From Phytoseiulus persimilis (Eukaryota > Arthropoda > Arachnida > Mesostigmata > Phytoseiidae), in the NCBI GenBank assembly GCA_037576195.1, contig CM075101.1, forward strand, positions 54,560,001 to 54,624,000: a stretch of 64,000 nucleotides of DNA, given 5' to 3'. The position numbers and the translations under genes are program-made. Below are positions 22,280 through 33,989 of the stretch, piece by piece. The notes under the pieces were generated by a model, which had not been told where the DNA came from, ran no database searches, and was given only the letters and a program-made list of their open reading frames with translations. Position 1 is the first letter of the stretch. Each line of letters opens with the position of its first letter.

Positions 22280-25200
22280 GGATGATTCCGGGACCAATCT
22301 GACCATACTGTCCCGAGTCTGGAGAGGTGATTCCGGTACGAGTCTGATTATACATTTTGAAAGCTGGAGGGGTGATTCTGGAACCGATCTGATCATACCT
22401 TTCAGAACGAGGAGGGATGATTCCGAGACCAATCTGAGCATTACTTCCCAACTCTGGAGGGGTGATTCCGAGACCAATCTGAGCATTACTTCCCAACTCT
22501 TGAGGGGCGATTTCGAGACCGATCTGAGCATCACTTCCCAACTCTGGAGGGGTGATTCCGAGACCAATCTGAGCATTACTTCCCAACTCTGGAGGGGTGA
22601 TTTCGGGACCGATCTGAGCATTACTTCCCAACTCTGGAGGGGTGATTCCGAGACCGATCTGAGCATTACTTTCCAACTCTGGAGGGGTGATTCCGAGACC
22701 AATCTGAGCATTACTTCCCAACTCTGGAGGGGTGATTTCGAGACCGATCTGAGCATTACTTCCCAACTCTGGAGGGGTGATTTCGAGACCGATCTGAGCA
22801 TTACTTCCCAACTCTGGAGGGGTGATTTCGAGACCGATCTGAGCATTACTTTCCAACTCTGGAGGGGCGATTTCGAGACCGATCTGAGCATTACTTTCCA
22901 ACTCTGGAGGGGTGATTTTCGAGACCGATCTGAGCATTACTTTCAACTCTGGAGGGGTGATTTCGAGACCGATCTGAGCATTACTTCCCCAACTCTGGAG
23001 GGGTGATTCCGAGACCAATCTGGGCATTACTTTCCAACTCTGGAGGGGTGATTCCGGGCTCAATCTGAGCATTACTTTCCAACTCTGGAGGGGTGATTTC
23101 GAGACCGATCTGAGCATTACTTTCCAACTCTGGAGGGGTGATTTCGAGACCGATCTGAGCATTACTTTCCAACTCTGGAGGGGTGATTTCGAGACCGATC
23201 TGAGCATTACTTCCCAACTCTGGAGGGGTGATTCCGAGACCAATCTGGGCATTACTTTCCAACTCTGGAGGGGTGATTCGGGCTCAATCTGAGCATTACT
23301 TTCCAACTCTGGAGGGGTGATTCGAGGCTCAATCTGAGCATTACTTTCCAACTCTGGAGGGGTGATTCGAGACCCGATCTGAGCATTACTTTCCAACTCT
23401 GGAGGGGCGATTTCGAGACCGATCTGAGCATTACTTTCCAACTCTGGAGGGGTGATTTCGAGACCGATCTGAGCATTACTTCCCAACTCTGGAGGGGTGA
23501 TTCCGAGACCGATCTGAGCATTACTTCCCAACTCTGGAGGGGTGATTTCGAGACCAATCTGAGCATTACTTCCCAACTCTGGAGGGGTGATTTCGAGACC
23601 GATCTGAGCATTACTTTCCAACTCTGGAGGGGTGATTTCGAGACCGATCTGAGCATTACTTTCCAACTCTGGAGGGGTGATTTCGAGACCGATCTGAGCA
23701 TTACTTTCCAACTCTGGAGGGGTGATTTCGAGACCGATCTGAGCATTACTTCCCAACTCTGGAGGGTGATTCCGAGACCAATCTGAGCATTACTTTCAAC
23801 TCTGGAGGGGTGATTCCGAGACAATGAGCATTACTTTCCAACTCTGGAGGGGTGATTTCGAGACCGATCTGAGCATTATTCCAAACTCTGGAGGGGTGAT
23901 TTCGAGACCGATCTGAGCATTACTTCCCAACTCTGGAGGGGTGATTCCGAGACCGATCTGAGCATTACTTTCCAACTCTGGAGGGGTGATTTCGAGACCA
24001 ATCTGAGCATTACTTTCCAACTCTGGAGGGGTGATTCCGAGGCTCAATCTGAGCATTACTTCCCAACTCTGGAGGGGATTTCGAGACCGATCTGAGCATT
24101 ACTTTCCAACTCTGGAGGGGTGATTTCGAGACCGATCTGAGCATTACTTTCCAACTCTGGAGGGGTGATTTCGAGACCGATCTGAGCATTACTTCCCAAC
24201 TCTGGAGGGGTGATTTCCGAGACCGATCTGAGCATTACTTTTTCCAACTCTGGAGGGGTGATTCGAGACCGATCTGAGCATTACTTTCCAACTCTGGAGG
24301 GGTGATTTCGAGACCGATCTGAGCATTACTTTCCAACTCTGGAGGGGTGATTCCGAGACCGATCTGAGCATTACTTTCCAACTCTGGAGGGGTGATTTCG
24401 AGACCAATCTGAGCATTACTTTCCAACTCTGGAGGGGTGATTCCGGGCTCAATCTGAGCATTACTTTCCAACTCTGGAGGGGTGATTCGAGACCGATCTG
24501 AGCATTACTTTCCAACTCTGGAGGGGTGATTTCGAGACCGATCTGAGCATTACTTTCCAACTCTGGAGGGGTGATTTCGAGACCGATCTGAGCATTACTT
24601 GATTCAACTCTGGAGGGGTGATTCCGAGACCGATCTGAGCATTACTTTCCAACTCTGGAGGGGTGATTCCGAGACCAATCTGAGCATTACTTTCCAACTC
24701 TGGAGGGGTGATTCCGGGCTCAATCTGAGCATTACTTTCCAACTCTGGAGGGGTGATTTCGAGACCGATCTGAGCATTACTTTCCAACTCTGGAGGGGTG
24801 ATTCGAGACCGATCTGAGCATTACTTTCCAACTCTGGAGGGGTGATTCGAGACCGATCTGAGCATTACTTCCAACTCTGGAGGGGTGATTCCGGGCTCAA
24901 TCTGAGCATTACTTTCCAACTCTGGAGGGGTGATTTCGAGACCGATCTGAGCATTACTTTCCAACTCTGGAGGGGTGATTTCGAGACCATCTGAGCATTA
25001 CTTCCCAACTCTGGAGGGGTGATTCCGAGACCAATCTGGCATTACTTTCCAACTCTGGAGGGGTGATTCCGGGACCAATCTGAGCATTACTTTCCAACTC
25101 TGGAGGGGTGATTCCGGGCTCAATCTGAGCATTACTTTCCAACTCTGGAGGGGTGATTTCGAGACCATCTGAGCATTACTTTCCAACTCTGGAGGGGTGA

Positions 25201-28200
25201 TTTCGAGACCGATCTGAGCATTACTTTCCAACTCTGGAGGGGTGATTCGAGACCGATCTGAGCATTACTTCCCAACTCTGGAGGGGTGATTCCGAGACCG
25301 ATCTGAGCATTACTTCCCAACTCTGGAGGGGTGATTTCGAGACCAATCTGAGCATTACTTTCCAACTCTGGAGGGGTGATTGAGACCGATCTGAGCATTA
25401 CTTTCCAACTCTGGAGGGGTGATTCGAGACCGATCTGAGCATTACTTTCCAACTCTGGAGGGGTGATTTCGAGACCGATCTGAGCATTACTTTCCAACTC
25501 TGGAGGGGTGATTTCGAGACCGATCTGAGCATTACTTCCCAACTCTGGAGGGGTGATTCCGAGACCAATCTGGGCATTACTTTCCAACTCTGGAGGGGTG
25601 ATTCCGGGACTCAATCTGAGCATTACTTTCCAACTCTGGAGGGGTGATTTCGAGACCGAATCTGAGCATTACTTTCCAACTCTGGAGGGGTGATTCCGGG
25701 ACCGATCTGAGCATTACTTTCCAACTCTGGAGGGGTGATTCGAGACCGATCTGAGCATTACTTCCCAACTCTGGAGGGGTGATTCCGGGCTCAATCCGAG
25801 CATTACTTTCCAACTCTGGAGGGGTGATTTCGAGACCGATCTGAGCATTACTTTCCAACTCTGGAGGGGTGATTTCGAGACCGATCTGAGTTACTTCCCA
25901 ACTCTGGAGGGGTGATTCCGAGACCAATCTGAGCATTACTTTCCAACTCTGGAGGGGTGATTCCGGGGAGCATTACTCAATCTGAGCATTACTTTCCCAA
26001 CTCTGGAGGGGTGATTCCGGGGACCAATCTGAGCATTACTTTCCAACTCTGGAGGGGTGATTCCGAGACCGAATCTGAGCATTACTTTCCAACTCTGGAG
26101 GGGTGATTCCGAGACCAATCTGAGCATTACTTTCCAACTCTGGAGGGGTGATTCCGAGACCGATCTGAGCATTACTTCCCAACTCTGGAGGGGTGATTCC
26201 GAGACCGATCTGAGCATTACTTCCCAACTCTGGAGGGGTGATTCCGAGACCAATCTGAGCATTACTTCCCAACTCTGGGGGGGTGATTCCGAGACCAATC
26301 TGAGCATTACTTTCCAACTCTGGAGGGGTGATTCCGGGGTCAATCTGAGCATTACTTTTCCAACTCTGGAGGGGTGATTCCGAGACCAATCTGAGCATTA
26401 CTTCCCAACTCTGGAGGGGTGATTCCGGGGTCAATCTGAGCATTACTTTCCAACTCTGGAGGGGTGATTCCGAGACCAATCTGAGCATTACTTCCCAACT
26501 CTGGAGGGGTGATTCCGGGTCAACCAATCTGAGCATTACTTTCCAACTCTGGAGGGGTGATTCCGAGACCGATCTGAGCATTACTTTCCAACTCTGGAGG
26601 GGTGATTCCGGGCTCAATCTGAGCATTACTTTCCAACTCTGGAGGGGTGATTCCGAGACCAATCTGAGCATTACTTTCCCAACTCTGGAGGGGTGATTCC
26701 GAGACCAATCTGGCATTACTTTCCAACTCTGGAGGGGTGATTCCGGGGTCAATCTGAGCATTACTTTCCAACTCTGGAGGGGTGATTCGAGACCAATCTG
26801 AGCATTACTTTCCCAACTCTGGAGGGGTGATTCCGGGGTCAATCTGAGCATTACTTTCCAACTCTGGAGGGGTGATTCCGAGACCGATCTGAGCATTACT
26901 TTCCAACTCTGGAGGGGTGATCTCGAGACCGATCTGAGCATTACTTCCCAACTCTGGAGGGGTGATTCCGAGACCAATCTGGGCATTACTTTCCAACTCT
27001 GGAGGGGTGATTCCGGGACCAATCTGAGCATTACTTTCCAACTCTGGAGGGGTGATTCCGAGACCGATCTGAGCATTACTTTCCAACTCTGGAGGGGTGA
27101 TTTCGGGACCGATCTGAGCATTACTTTCCAACTCTGGAGGGGTGATTTCGAGACCGATCTGAGCATTACTTCCCAACTCTGGAGGGGTGATTCCGGGCTC
27201 AATCTGAGCATTACTTTCCAACTCTGGAGGGGTGATTTCGAGACCGATCTGAGCATTACTTTCCAACTCTGGAGGGGTGATTTCGAGACCGATCTGAGCA
27301 TTACTTCCAACTCTGGAGGGGTGATTCCGGGCCAATCTGAGCATTACTTTCCAACTCTGGAGGGGTGATTCGAGACCAATCTGAGCATTACTTCCCAACT
27401 CTGGAGGAGTGATTCCGAGACAATCTGAGCATTACTTCCCAACTCTGGAGGGGTGATTCCGGGGTCAATCTGAGCATTACTTTCCAACTCTGGAGGGGTG
27501 ATTCCGAGACCAATCTGAGCATTACTTCCCAACTCTGGAGGGGTGATTCTGGGGTCAATCTGAGCATCACTTTCCAACTCTGGAGGGGTGATTTTGAGAC
27601 CGATCTGAGCATTACTTTCCAACTCTGGAGGAGTGATTCCGGGCTCAATCTGAGCATTACTTTCCAACTCTGAGGGGTGATTTCGAGACCAATCTGAGCA
27701 TTACTTCCCAACTCTGGAGGGGTGATTCCGAGACCAATCTGGGCATTACTTTCCAACTGGAGGGGTGATTCCGGGGTCAATCTGAGCATTACTTTCCAAC
27801 TCTGGAGGGGTGATTCCGAGACCAATCTGAGCATTACTTTCCAACTCTGGAGGGGTGATTTCGAGACCGATCTGAGCATTACTTCCCAACTCTGGAGGGG
27901 TGATTCCGGGGTCAATCTGAGCATGAGCATTACTTTCCAACTCTGGAGGGGTGATTTCGAGACCGATCTGAGCATTACTTTCCAACTCTGGAGGGGTGAT
28001 TCCGGGCTCAATCTGAGCATTACTTTCCAACTGGAGGGGTGATTTCGAGACCGATCTGAGCATTACTTTCCAACTCTGGAGGGGTGATTTCGAGACCGAT
28101 CTGAGCATTACTTCCCAACTCTGGAGGGGTGATTCCGAGACCAATCTGAGCATTACTTCCCAACTCTGGAGGGGTGATTCCGGGCTCAATCTAAGCATTA

Positions 28201-29230
28201 CTTTCCAACTCTGGAGGGGTGATTCCGAGACCAATCTGAGCATTACTTCCCAACTCTGGAGGGGTGATTTCGAGACCGATCTGAGCATTACTTCCCAACT
28301 CTGGAGGGTGATTCCGGGGTCAATCTGAGCATTACTTCCCAACTCTGGAGGGGTGATTTCGAGACCGATCTGAGCATTACTTCCCAACTCTGGAGGGGTG
28401 ATTCCGGGGTCAATCTGAGCATTACTTCCCAACTCTGGAGGGGTGATTTCGAGACCGATCTGAGCATTACTTCCCAACTCTGGAGGGGTGATTCCGGGCT
28501 CAATCTGAGCATTACTTTCCAACTCTGGGGGGGTGATTCCGAGACCAATCTGAGCATTACTTTCCAACTCTGGAGGGGTGATTACGGGGTCAATCTGAGC
28601 ATTACTTCCCAACTCTGGAGGGGTGATTTCGAGACCAATCTGAGCATTACTTTCCAACTCTGGAGGGGTGATTCCGGGCTCAATCTGAGCATTACTTCCC
28701 AACTCTGGAGGGGTGATTTCGAGACCAATCTGAGCATTACTTCCCAACTCTGGAGGGTGTGATTTCGAGACCGATCTGAGCATTACTTCCCAACTCTGGA
28801 GGGTTGATTTCGAGACCAATCTGAGCATTACTCTCCAACTCTGGGGGGGTGATTCCGAGACCAATCTGAGCATTACTTTCCAACTCTGGAGGGTTGATTC
28901 CGGGGTCAATCTGAGCATTACTTCCCAACTCTGGAGGGGTGATTTCGAGACCAATCTGAGCATTACTTTCCAACTCTGGAGGGTTGATTCCGGGGTCAAT
29001 CTGAGCATTACTTCCCAACTCTGGAGGGGTGATTTCGAGACCAATCTGAGCATTACTTTCCAACTCTGGAGGGGTGATTCCGGGCTCAATCTGAGCATTA
29101 CTTTCCAACTCTGGGGGGGTGATTCCGAGACCAATCTGAGCATTACTTTCCAACTCTGGAGGGGTGATTCCGGGGTCAGTCTGAGCATTACTTTCCAACT
29201 CTAGAGGGGTGATTCCGACACCAATCTGAC
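22280..29230. repeat. 45-bp minisatellite array, about 150 units
   Basis: The plus-strand unit begins CTCTGGAGGGGTGATTCC and continues through a variable GAGACC or GGGCTC segment to CTGAGCATTACTT. Variants alternate at three or four positions, and scattered units carry 1-10 bp indels. Units at both edges are the most diverged. Because 45 is divisible by three, long frames stay open on both strands. On the minus strand the unit reads as 15 residues (NAQIGLEITPPELGS type) for up to 505 codons (23756-22239). These are best regarded as by-products of the repeat, not genes. Confidence 0.95.
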
Positions 29231-29320
29231 CATACTTTTCAAAGTTGGAATGCTGACCCAGTGAAGGGAGAGAAAAAAGTGCCTCGATGGTAGGGAGCGC
29301 CGTCCAAGTGCGCGCAGCGC

Positions 29321-29338
29321 GGCCGACTCCAGTCGGCC
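29321..29338 (+). other. Helitron 3' terminal hairpin
   Basis: GGCCGAC and GTCGGCC form a 7-bp stem with a TCCA loop. The hairpin ends 13 bp before the CTGG terminus at 29351, the position at which Helitrons carry their transposition stop signal. Confidence 0.8.
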
Positions 29339-29351
29339 AAAGGCCGGCTGG

Positions 29352-29453
29352 TTAGTCATAAGCGCGCATGGGATGCATGCATTGGACTTTGGGATCAGAC
29401 TCCAACGCCCGCATCATCCCTATGCATTTTGCACATGCCTTCAATCGTGCCAT
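29352..29453 (-). pseudogene. LINE A copy 2 ORF1, 5' end
   Basis: This is the remainder of ORF1 beyond the Helitron, from ATG 29453. A 4-bp insertion (GCATGCATT compared with GCATT in copy 1) shifts the frame. Confidence 0.6.
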
Positions 29454-31679
29454 TTTTTTCTTTTCCCCCGAGTTCTTTCACGGGTTTTTGTTACCCATCA
29501 TTCGCCAACTGTCCTCTGCGTGAAATTCTTTCCACACGCACTTCACGAAACCACTTTTTTTCGAAAAAAAAAAAAAAAAACACGGACCACCACGAGCTCA
29601 CCCTGCCTTAGCAGACGACAACATTGTGGGAGACCACATGAGTTTGTCTGGGAGAATCGACTTTCCTCGGTAGAACTTTTGGAAGGGGGTCGGCCATTGT
29701 TTCGAAAAAAACATGGCCGTTCTGCCGTCAGCTTGTTACGGGAGAGGAGGAGCGGGAAAACAGTGGAGAACGAGCGGTTGGTATCGTTGAGGGCTCTCTA
29801 GAACAACTTGAAAACTTTTCACCATCGCCATGTTACCCGCTTAATAGTGGACGTACACCGCAGTGACTCTGTCAGCTCACTAATCAGCTCAACAAAGCCA
29901 CTACCCCGCAGTTGAGTGGCAAGGTCGGGAGGTGCGTTACCTCTGTGCTTCGCCTCAAGATGAGCCTTGAGTAGATCCTTGTCATGTTGTAGTTAACCAG
30001 TTGAAGCCCACGAGGGTTCCCATATCACTAGAAACTCTTTTAGAACGTGCCCCCGAGGGAATGGTCGGGGGGTTCCCCCCAACTGCGTGAAGCCGGGCGA
30101 TAAATTTCTATGCAATCTTATTGAGAGCGTCGATCTTGTCTCGTGATCTTTTCTTCCTTTACTGGAGGTGAAATTACTATCCTACGGCTTTGACACGATG
30201 AAAAAAGGCGCTGATACCGCTCTCTTTCTCTGCTTGGTGAAGGCTCACGGTCACTTCATATTTATCTACCGAACTGTTACCCGTCACAAGGAAAGAATGG
30301 ATGGGGTTTCGTCGTTTTGTACTCGGGTTCGACAGTGGCATTCGGTCAGTAATTTTTGCTGCGTGGCAGCTGATGCGCTTCCGATCAGCGCTGAGAGCCT
30401 TACTCTCCCGGCGCTGAAAGTTGCAGTCGCATGAATCTTCCTCGATCTCCGGTCTGACTTATTCGGTTCCTCAGCGTACCCGATCGGGTCCCTGCTCCCT
30501 GAGCTTTCGATCAAACATTCAGTTCCCCTAATACTACAAGACTAACAGTCTTCCCGGCCATAGGCGAGCGCCGGCCTGTGATGCTGCCTCTGAAAGAATA
30601 TTGCTCGTGTGCTGGATCCGAATCTAACGATTATTTTTGCCAAACACTGAAACTAATTTTCTCAGAAAAATATTCAAAGAGAACTCTGCATTGGCCTCAT
30701 ATCCAGGGGGAGCAGGTCGGAGCTCGACGACAGCATTGTGAACGATCTTCCGCGATCAGATGCCTAGGACGATGATGGAAAGCCTCCAAGGACCAGAGCG
30801 CGAAACTAGGAATCAGAGATTGGAGACCTCGCCTCAATCTTGGAGGTCGAGAACCTCGTTCTCAACCATGATCTCGAAGAGCTTGATTTGGGAGGAGGGA
30901 AAAGAACTTCTCCGGCTGAGACTCCCATATATTCTATTTTCCGGGAACGCTCCCGTATGGTACCATTTTGTACAGAAAGAATGCTCCTTCCTTCCCGAAA
31001 ATTGATGGATCAGAAGAGGAAACGAGTTCACTTTGAACGGACGAGCAGTGCCAGTCTTCCCGTCCAGCGATCTGCGTACATGGGGGTTCAGCAAGAGGGA
31101 GCATGTCCAAACGCTCCGAGCTCCGCTGACCACCCCTATGCCGAGCTGGCAGTGGTCAACATGTTTGGACATTTCTCGCACGAAGGAATAAGTCTTCCCA
31201 GGAGCTCCCTCCTGAGCTTTACTGAGTTCGTGGGGGGTTCGTCCTATGCTCTCCCAACCTAGGCCATGTCCCCCTGCCAGCATGTCCCCATTCGCTCAGA
31301 CCGTTCAACCATCCGATGAATGTATGGAATGTTGGACAGGCCTCGTTCCGTTTCAATTACCCAGAGCATCTGGAGTCTCGAACGGGAACCTCACAATCTC
31401 GACTAAGGGGCGCAGCAGCGGAATCTGCTGTTGCGGTTTTTCTGGGTACCTGCCGAGTTCGGGCATACCTGATGAGAGGAGCGGGAGCGCCCGGGTGAAA
31501 TTGAATTGAACTTCGAAATAATGGATCGGGCTTCCGAAGGAATTCGGCGAGAGGCACACCATGAGATAGAGAGAGAGCATCGCAACCGCGAGAGATGCAT
31601 AAAACGTGCTTGATGCTCCTGCTTCGTTTCATTCGAGTGTTCGGGTCTGACTGCATTGTAGCTCCAAACTTCACAATGA
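29454..31679. repeat. Second copy of the LINE A upstream 2.2-kb sequence
   Basis: This is paralogous to 16887-19109 throughout. It ends abruptly at 31679, where the large duplicated block begins. Its frames, such as 30834-31283 minus, differ from the partner copy by compensating indels, which indicates no selection on a protein. Confidence 0.7.
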
Positions 31680-32763
31680 CAGTGTCCCCACAAGCCTCTT
31701 GGCCAAGTAGGGATCAGAACCATTCTTGAGTTGAAGGAGGCAACTCCCGAGGCCGATATGTCCTCGGGAGTATGCGGCTGCCGACTCGCTTAGTTTCCTT
31801 CAGTGGAGCGTAGTTCGCGACAAACTTCATGATTCCGAAGAGAAAGCGGGCGGTCATATTCCTATTTCCGCCGGAAACGTGGAATCGCGATTTTCCACAA
31901 TTCCAGGAATACCATCGGTGTGGGCACGCCGTTTGTCGGATCAACACGAGCTCGGTTGAAACTGAAAGCTGACTGAATCGCGCACTGAATGAAGCCAGCG
32001 TCGTTTGATCGGCTGATCCAGCCATGCCCGCCAATCGTTGATTTACTTCCCCAACACTTGACCTCCGTTCCAGCCCTCTCTCGGATGCGTGCTACTCCTT
32101 TGCCAGAGAGCGTAAGCCTACGCCGACATAAAGCGCTGAGCGAAATCCGACGAGAGGCGAGCATTCAGGCGGTTACAGAAATTTTTCCTGATGGGTTACC
32201 ATTCAGTCGACCCCTCGAGCATTGCTGCTAGACTCAGGAAAAGCACCAGGAATTTGAGGTACTTAGATCCAAAAGATCACAAGTTTACGAATGATTCCGA
32301 GGCCTCGGTATAGTAACTGCACTTCTCATGGAAACACTCCAATGCTGGTGAAACTGAGCCGGGGTTGTCGTTTGCATAGAATATCGGATGACTCGTCCTC
32401 AATCTCGGAACGGCTCCCCACAAAATCGAGTGGGCCGGAGACTGGAGGGGGCACAGCTCCAGGAGCGGCGATAGTCCAACGGCTTCCGGGGGAGATGCTC
32501 GATCTTGAGCCGGATCCCAGAGTTTCGCAAACGCCGTCGAGCGACGCGTTCTGAGAGAGCGGCAACGACGCATTCCTCCCAATCACGTGTTCCCTCCTTG
32601 ATGTGATCTCTAGCTTATGGATGCTCATCTCCAAGCTTGACCTAGGAAGACAGCGGGCACACTTCCAGATGTTGGAACAAAGAAATCATCGATGTTTCTG
32701 ACGTAACCGAAATTTATTCTGAAAGCTATCAGAGCCATAACGCTACAAATATGAATCCTGAAC
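31680..32763. other. 3' flank of RRM-Tudor module M1, no assigned gene
   Basis: Several short frames exist, for example 31714-32034 minus and 32291-32554 plus. The part from about 32050 recurs at 40487, 53220 and 63388. The longest minus frame (32634-32326) is broken by a stop in M2, so coding is doubtful. The stretch may include the 3' UTR of the RRM-Tudor gene. Confidence 0.4.
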
Positions 32764-33939
32764 TTATTTCCTGAGCAGGATTCCCACCGCCACCAGATCG
32801 TCCAGAACGGACTTGCCGTTAAGTTTCATTTCTGAAACTCTGAGGCGGTCCCTCATCAGAGACCCCCTCCGCTGACATTCATAGGAGAGGTCGTATGTCT
32901 TCTCGAGAACATGAGCCTCCAAGCTTCCCATAGAAGTCGAGGCGACCTCGAAGCCAACGATATCCAGATCGACAGCTTTGACGGTCCAGCACTGATAGAG
33001 AGACGAGAGCTCTAGCACCTCGTCTTTCCGGACCGTTCGCTGCCGACCCTGGTCAATCAGTTCCACGGAGACGACGCCTCCGGTCTCGCTTATCTTGCGA
33101 CACCGCTGCCAGGTTGGGGTGACGCCGTCTTTGCAGGCGTAGACGACCTCTGGCTCCATCTCGTCCACGCCGCAGGCGATAAAGTCCGCGTATTCCTGGA
33201 GGTCATCAGCGAGCTTCCTCTGATCCGCCCGCCAGCCCGTTTCTAAGGCCACTAATTGGTTCCCGTGACCCAACGCGACGATTTGGAACGTCCCTTTACG
33301 GGTTTCTCCTGGCGCTTCTGTCGATCGTTTTCGCTCGACAGGCTTCCTGAGGAATCCATTCGATGGTCTGTAAGGAAAGCAGATTTGAAACATCCGACTT
33401 TGTCTGGGAGAACATTCCCGCTTGACTCTGCATCAAACTCGAACTGAGAGCTTTCATGACTTGGGAGATATGGTACCCGCAAAACGATTGGAAATTTCAC
33501 TCACGGTTGGTTTCGGCTCTTGTCGTTGCCGCCATTCTCTTGGGCAGGGCGATTGGAGGTGAAATGGCGATTGGGGGTGGCCGTTTTCACCCTCATGAAT
33601 TCGCCCATGAAATGCGTGTCGTCTTTCTGGGCGATCACGGCCTTGATTGTCGCTTCGTCCGCGAAGTTTACGAACCTGGAATTGGAAGAATGAGCTAATC
33701 GTTGGAACTCCTGCGAAGCGTGGAAGCGACGGAAAACTACATCGATTACTGGAAGTCCAGATGCCCAACAAGCGTGTCAATCGAGGCTCCTGTGGTACAA
33801 CAAGTCGCCTGTGCCTCGAACTCGAACTGCGTTTGGGAGCATGAAGTGATTTGGGCTGCTCAAGCAACCGGTACTTACGCAACTAGACGAGACCTCCGAG
33901 GATCATCCTTCTTGTTGAGCAAACGTATGCTCATCGGTT
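32764..33939 (-). pseudogene. RRM-Tudor gene copy in M1, 5' truncated
   Basis: Exon 4 (33367-32764), exon 3 (33675-33505) and the 3' part of exon 2 (33939-33879) match the intact M2 gene. GT-AG sites are kept and the frame is open. Exon 1, intron 1 and the first part of exon 2 are missing, because LINE C homology starts at 33940 exactly where the M2 copy continues. The encoded part keeps the RNP1-like strand of the RRM and the whole Tudor region. Unless an upstream exon is supplied by the inserted sequence, no functional protein is expected. Confidence 0.75.
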
Positions 33940-33989
33940 CATGGTTTATTGGATCTGATTTTTTGTATTTATGAATCAACCTTTCAATT

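Larger units (their letters stand above)
22188..29351 (+). mobile_element. Non-autonomous Helitron filled with a 45-bp minisatellite
   Basis: The 5' end is TCCTTATCC followed by TATATATAAT and a TTTGTC-rich repeat, as in many arthropod Helitrons. The 3' end is CTGG (the CTRR rule), 13 bp after a 7-bp-stem hairpin. The insertion lies between A and T (GCAA^TTAGTC), with no target duplication. LINE A copy 1 at about 16790 shows the uninterrupted GCAATTAGTCATAAG. There is no Rep/helicase ORF, so it depends on another element for movement. Nearly all of its 7164 bp is tandem repeat. Confidence 0.85.

Noticed and set aside
22239..29198. Many long repetitive ORFs on both strands in the minisatellite
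   Set aside because: They follow from a 45-bp unit divisible by three and lacking stops in several frames. Indel units switch frames freely, so they are not annotated as genes.
22188..29351. CRISPR-like regular array
   Set aside because: Units are directly adjacent without spacers, in eukaryotic sequence within Helitron termini. It is a minisatellite.
32277..32634. Overlapping ORFs of about 100 codons downstream of the RRM-Tudor copies
   Set aside because: The longest minus frame gains a stop in M2 and the plus frame lacks any recognisable feature. It was treated as 3' flank.
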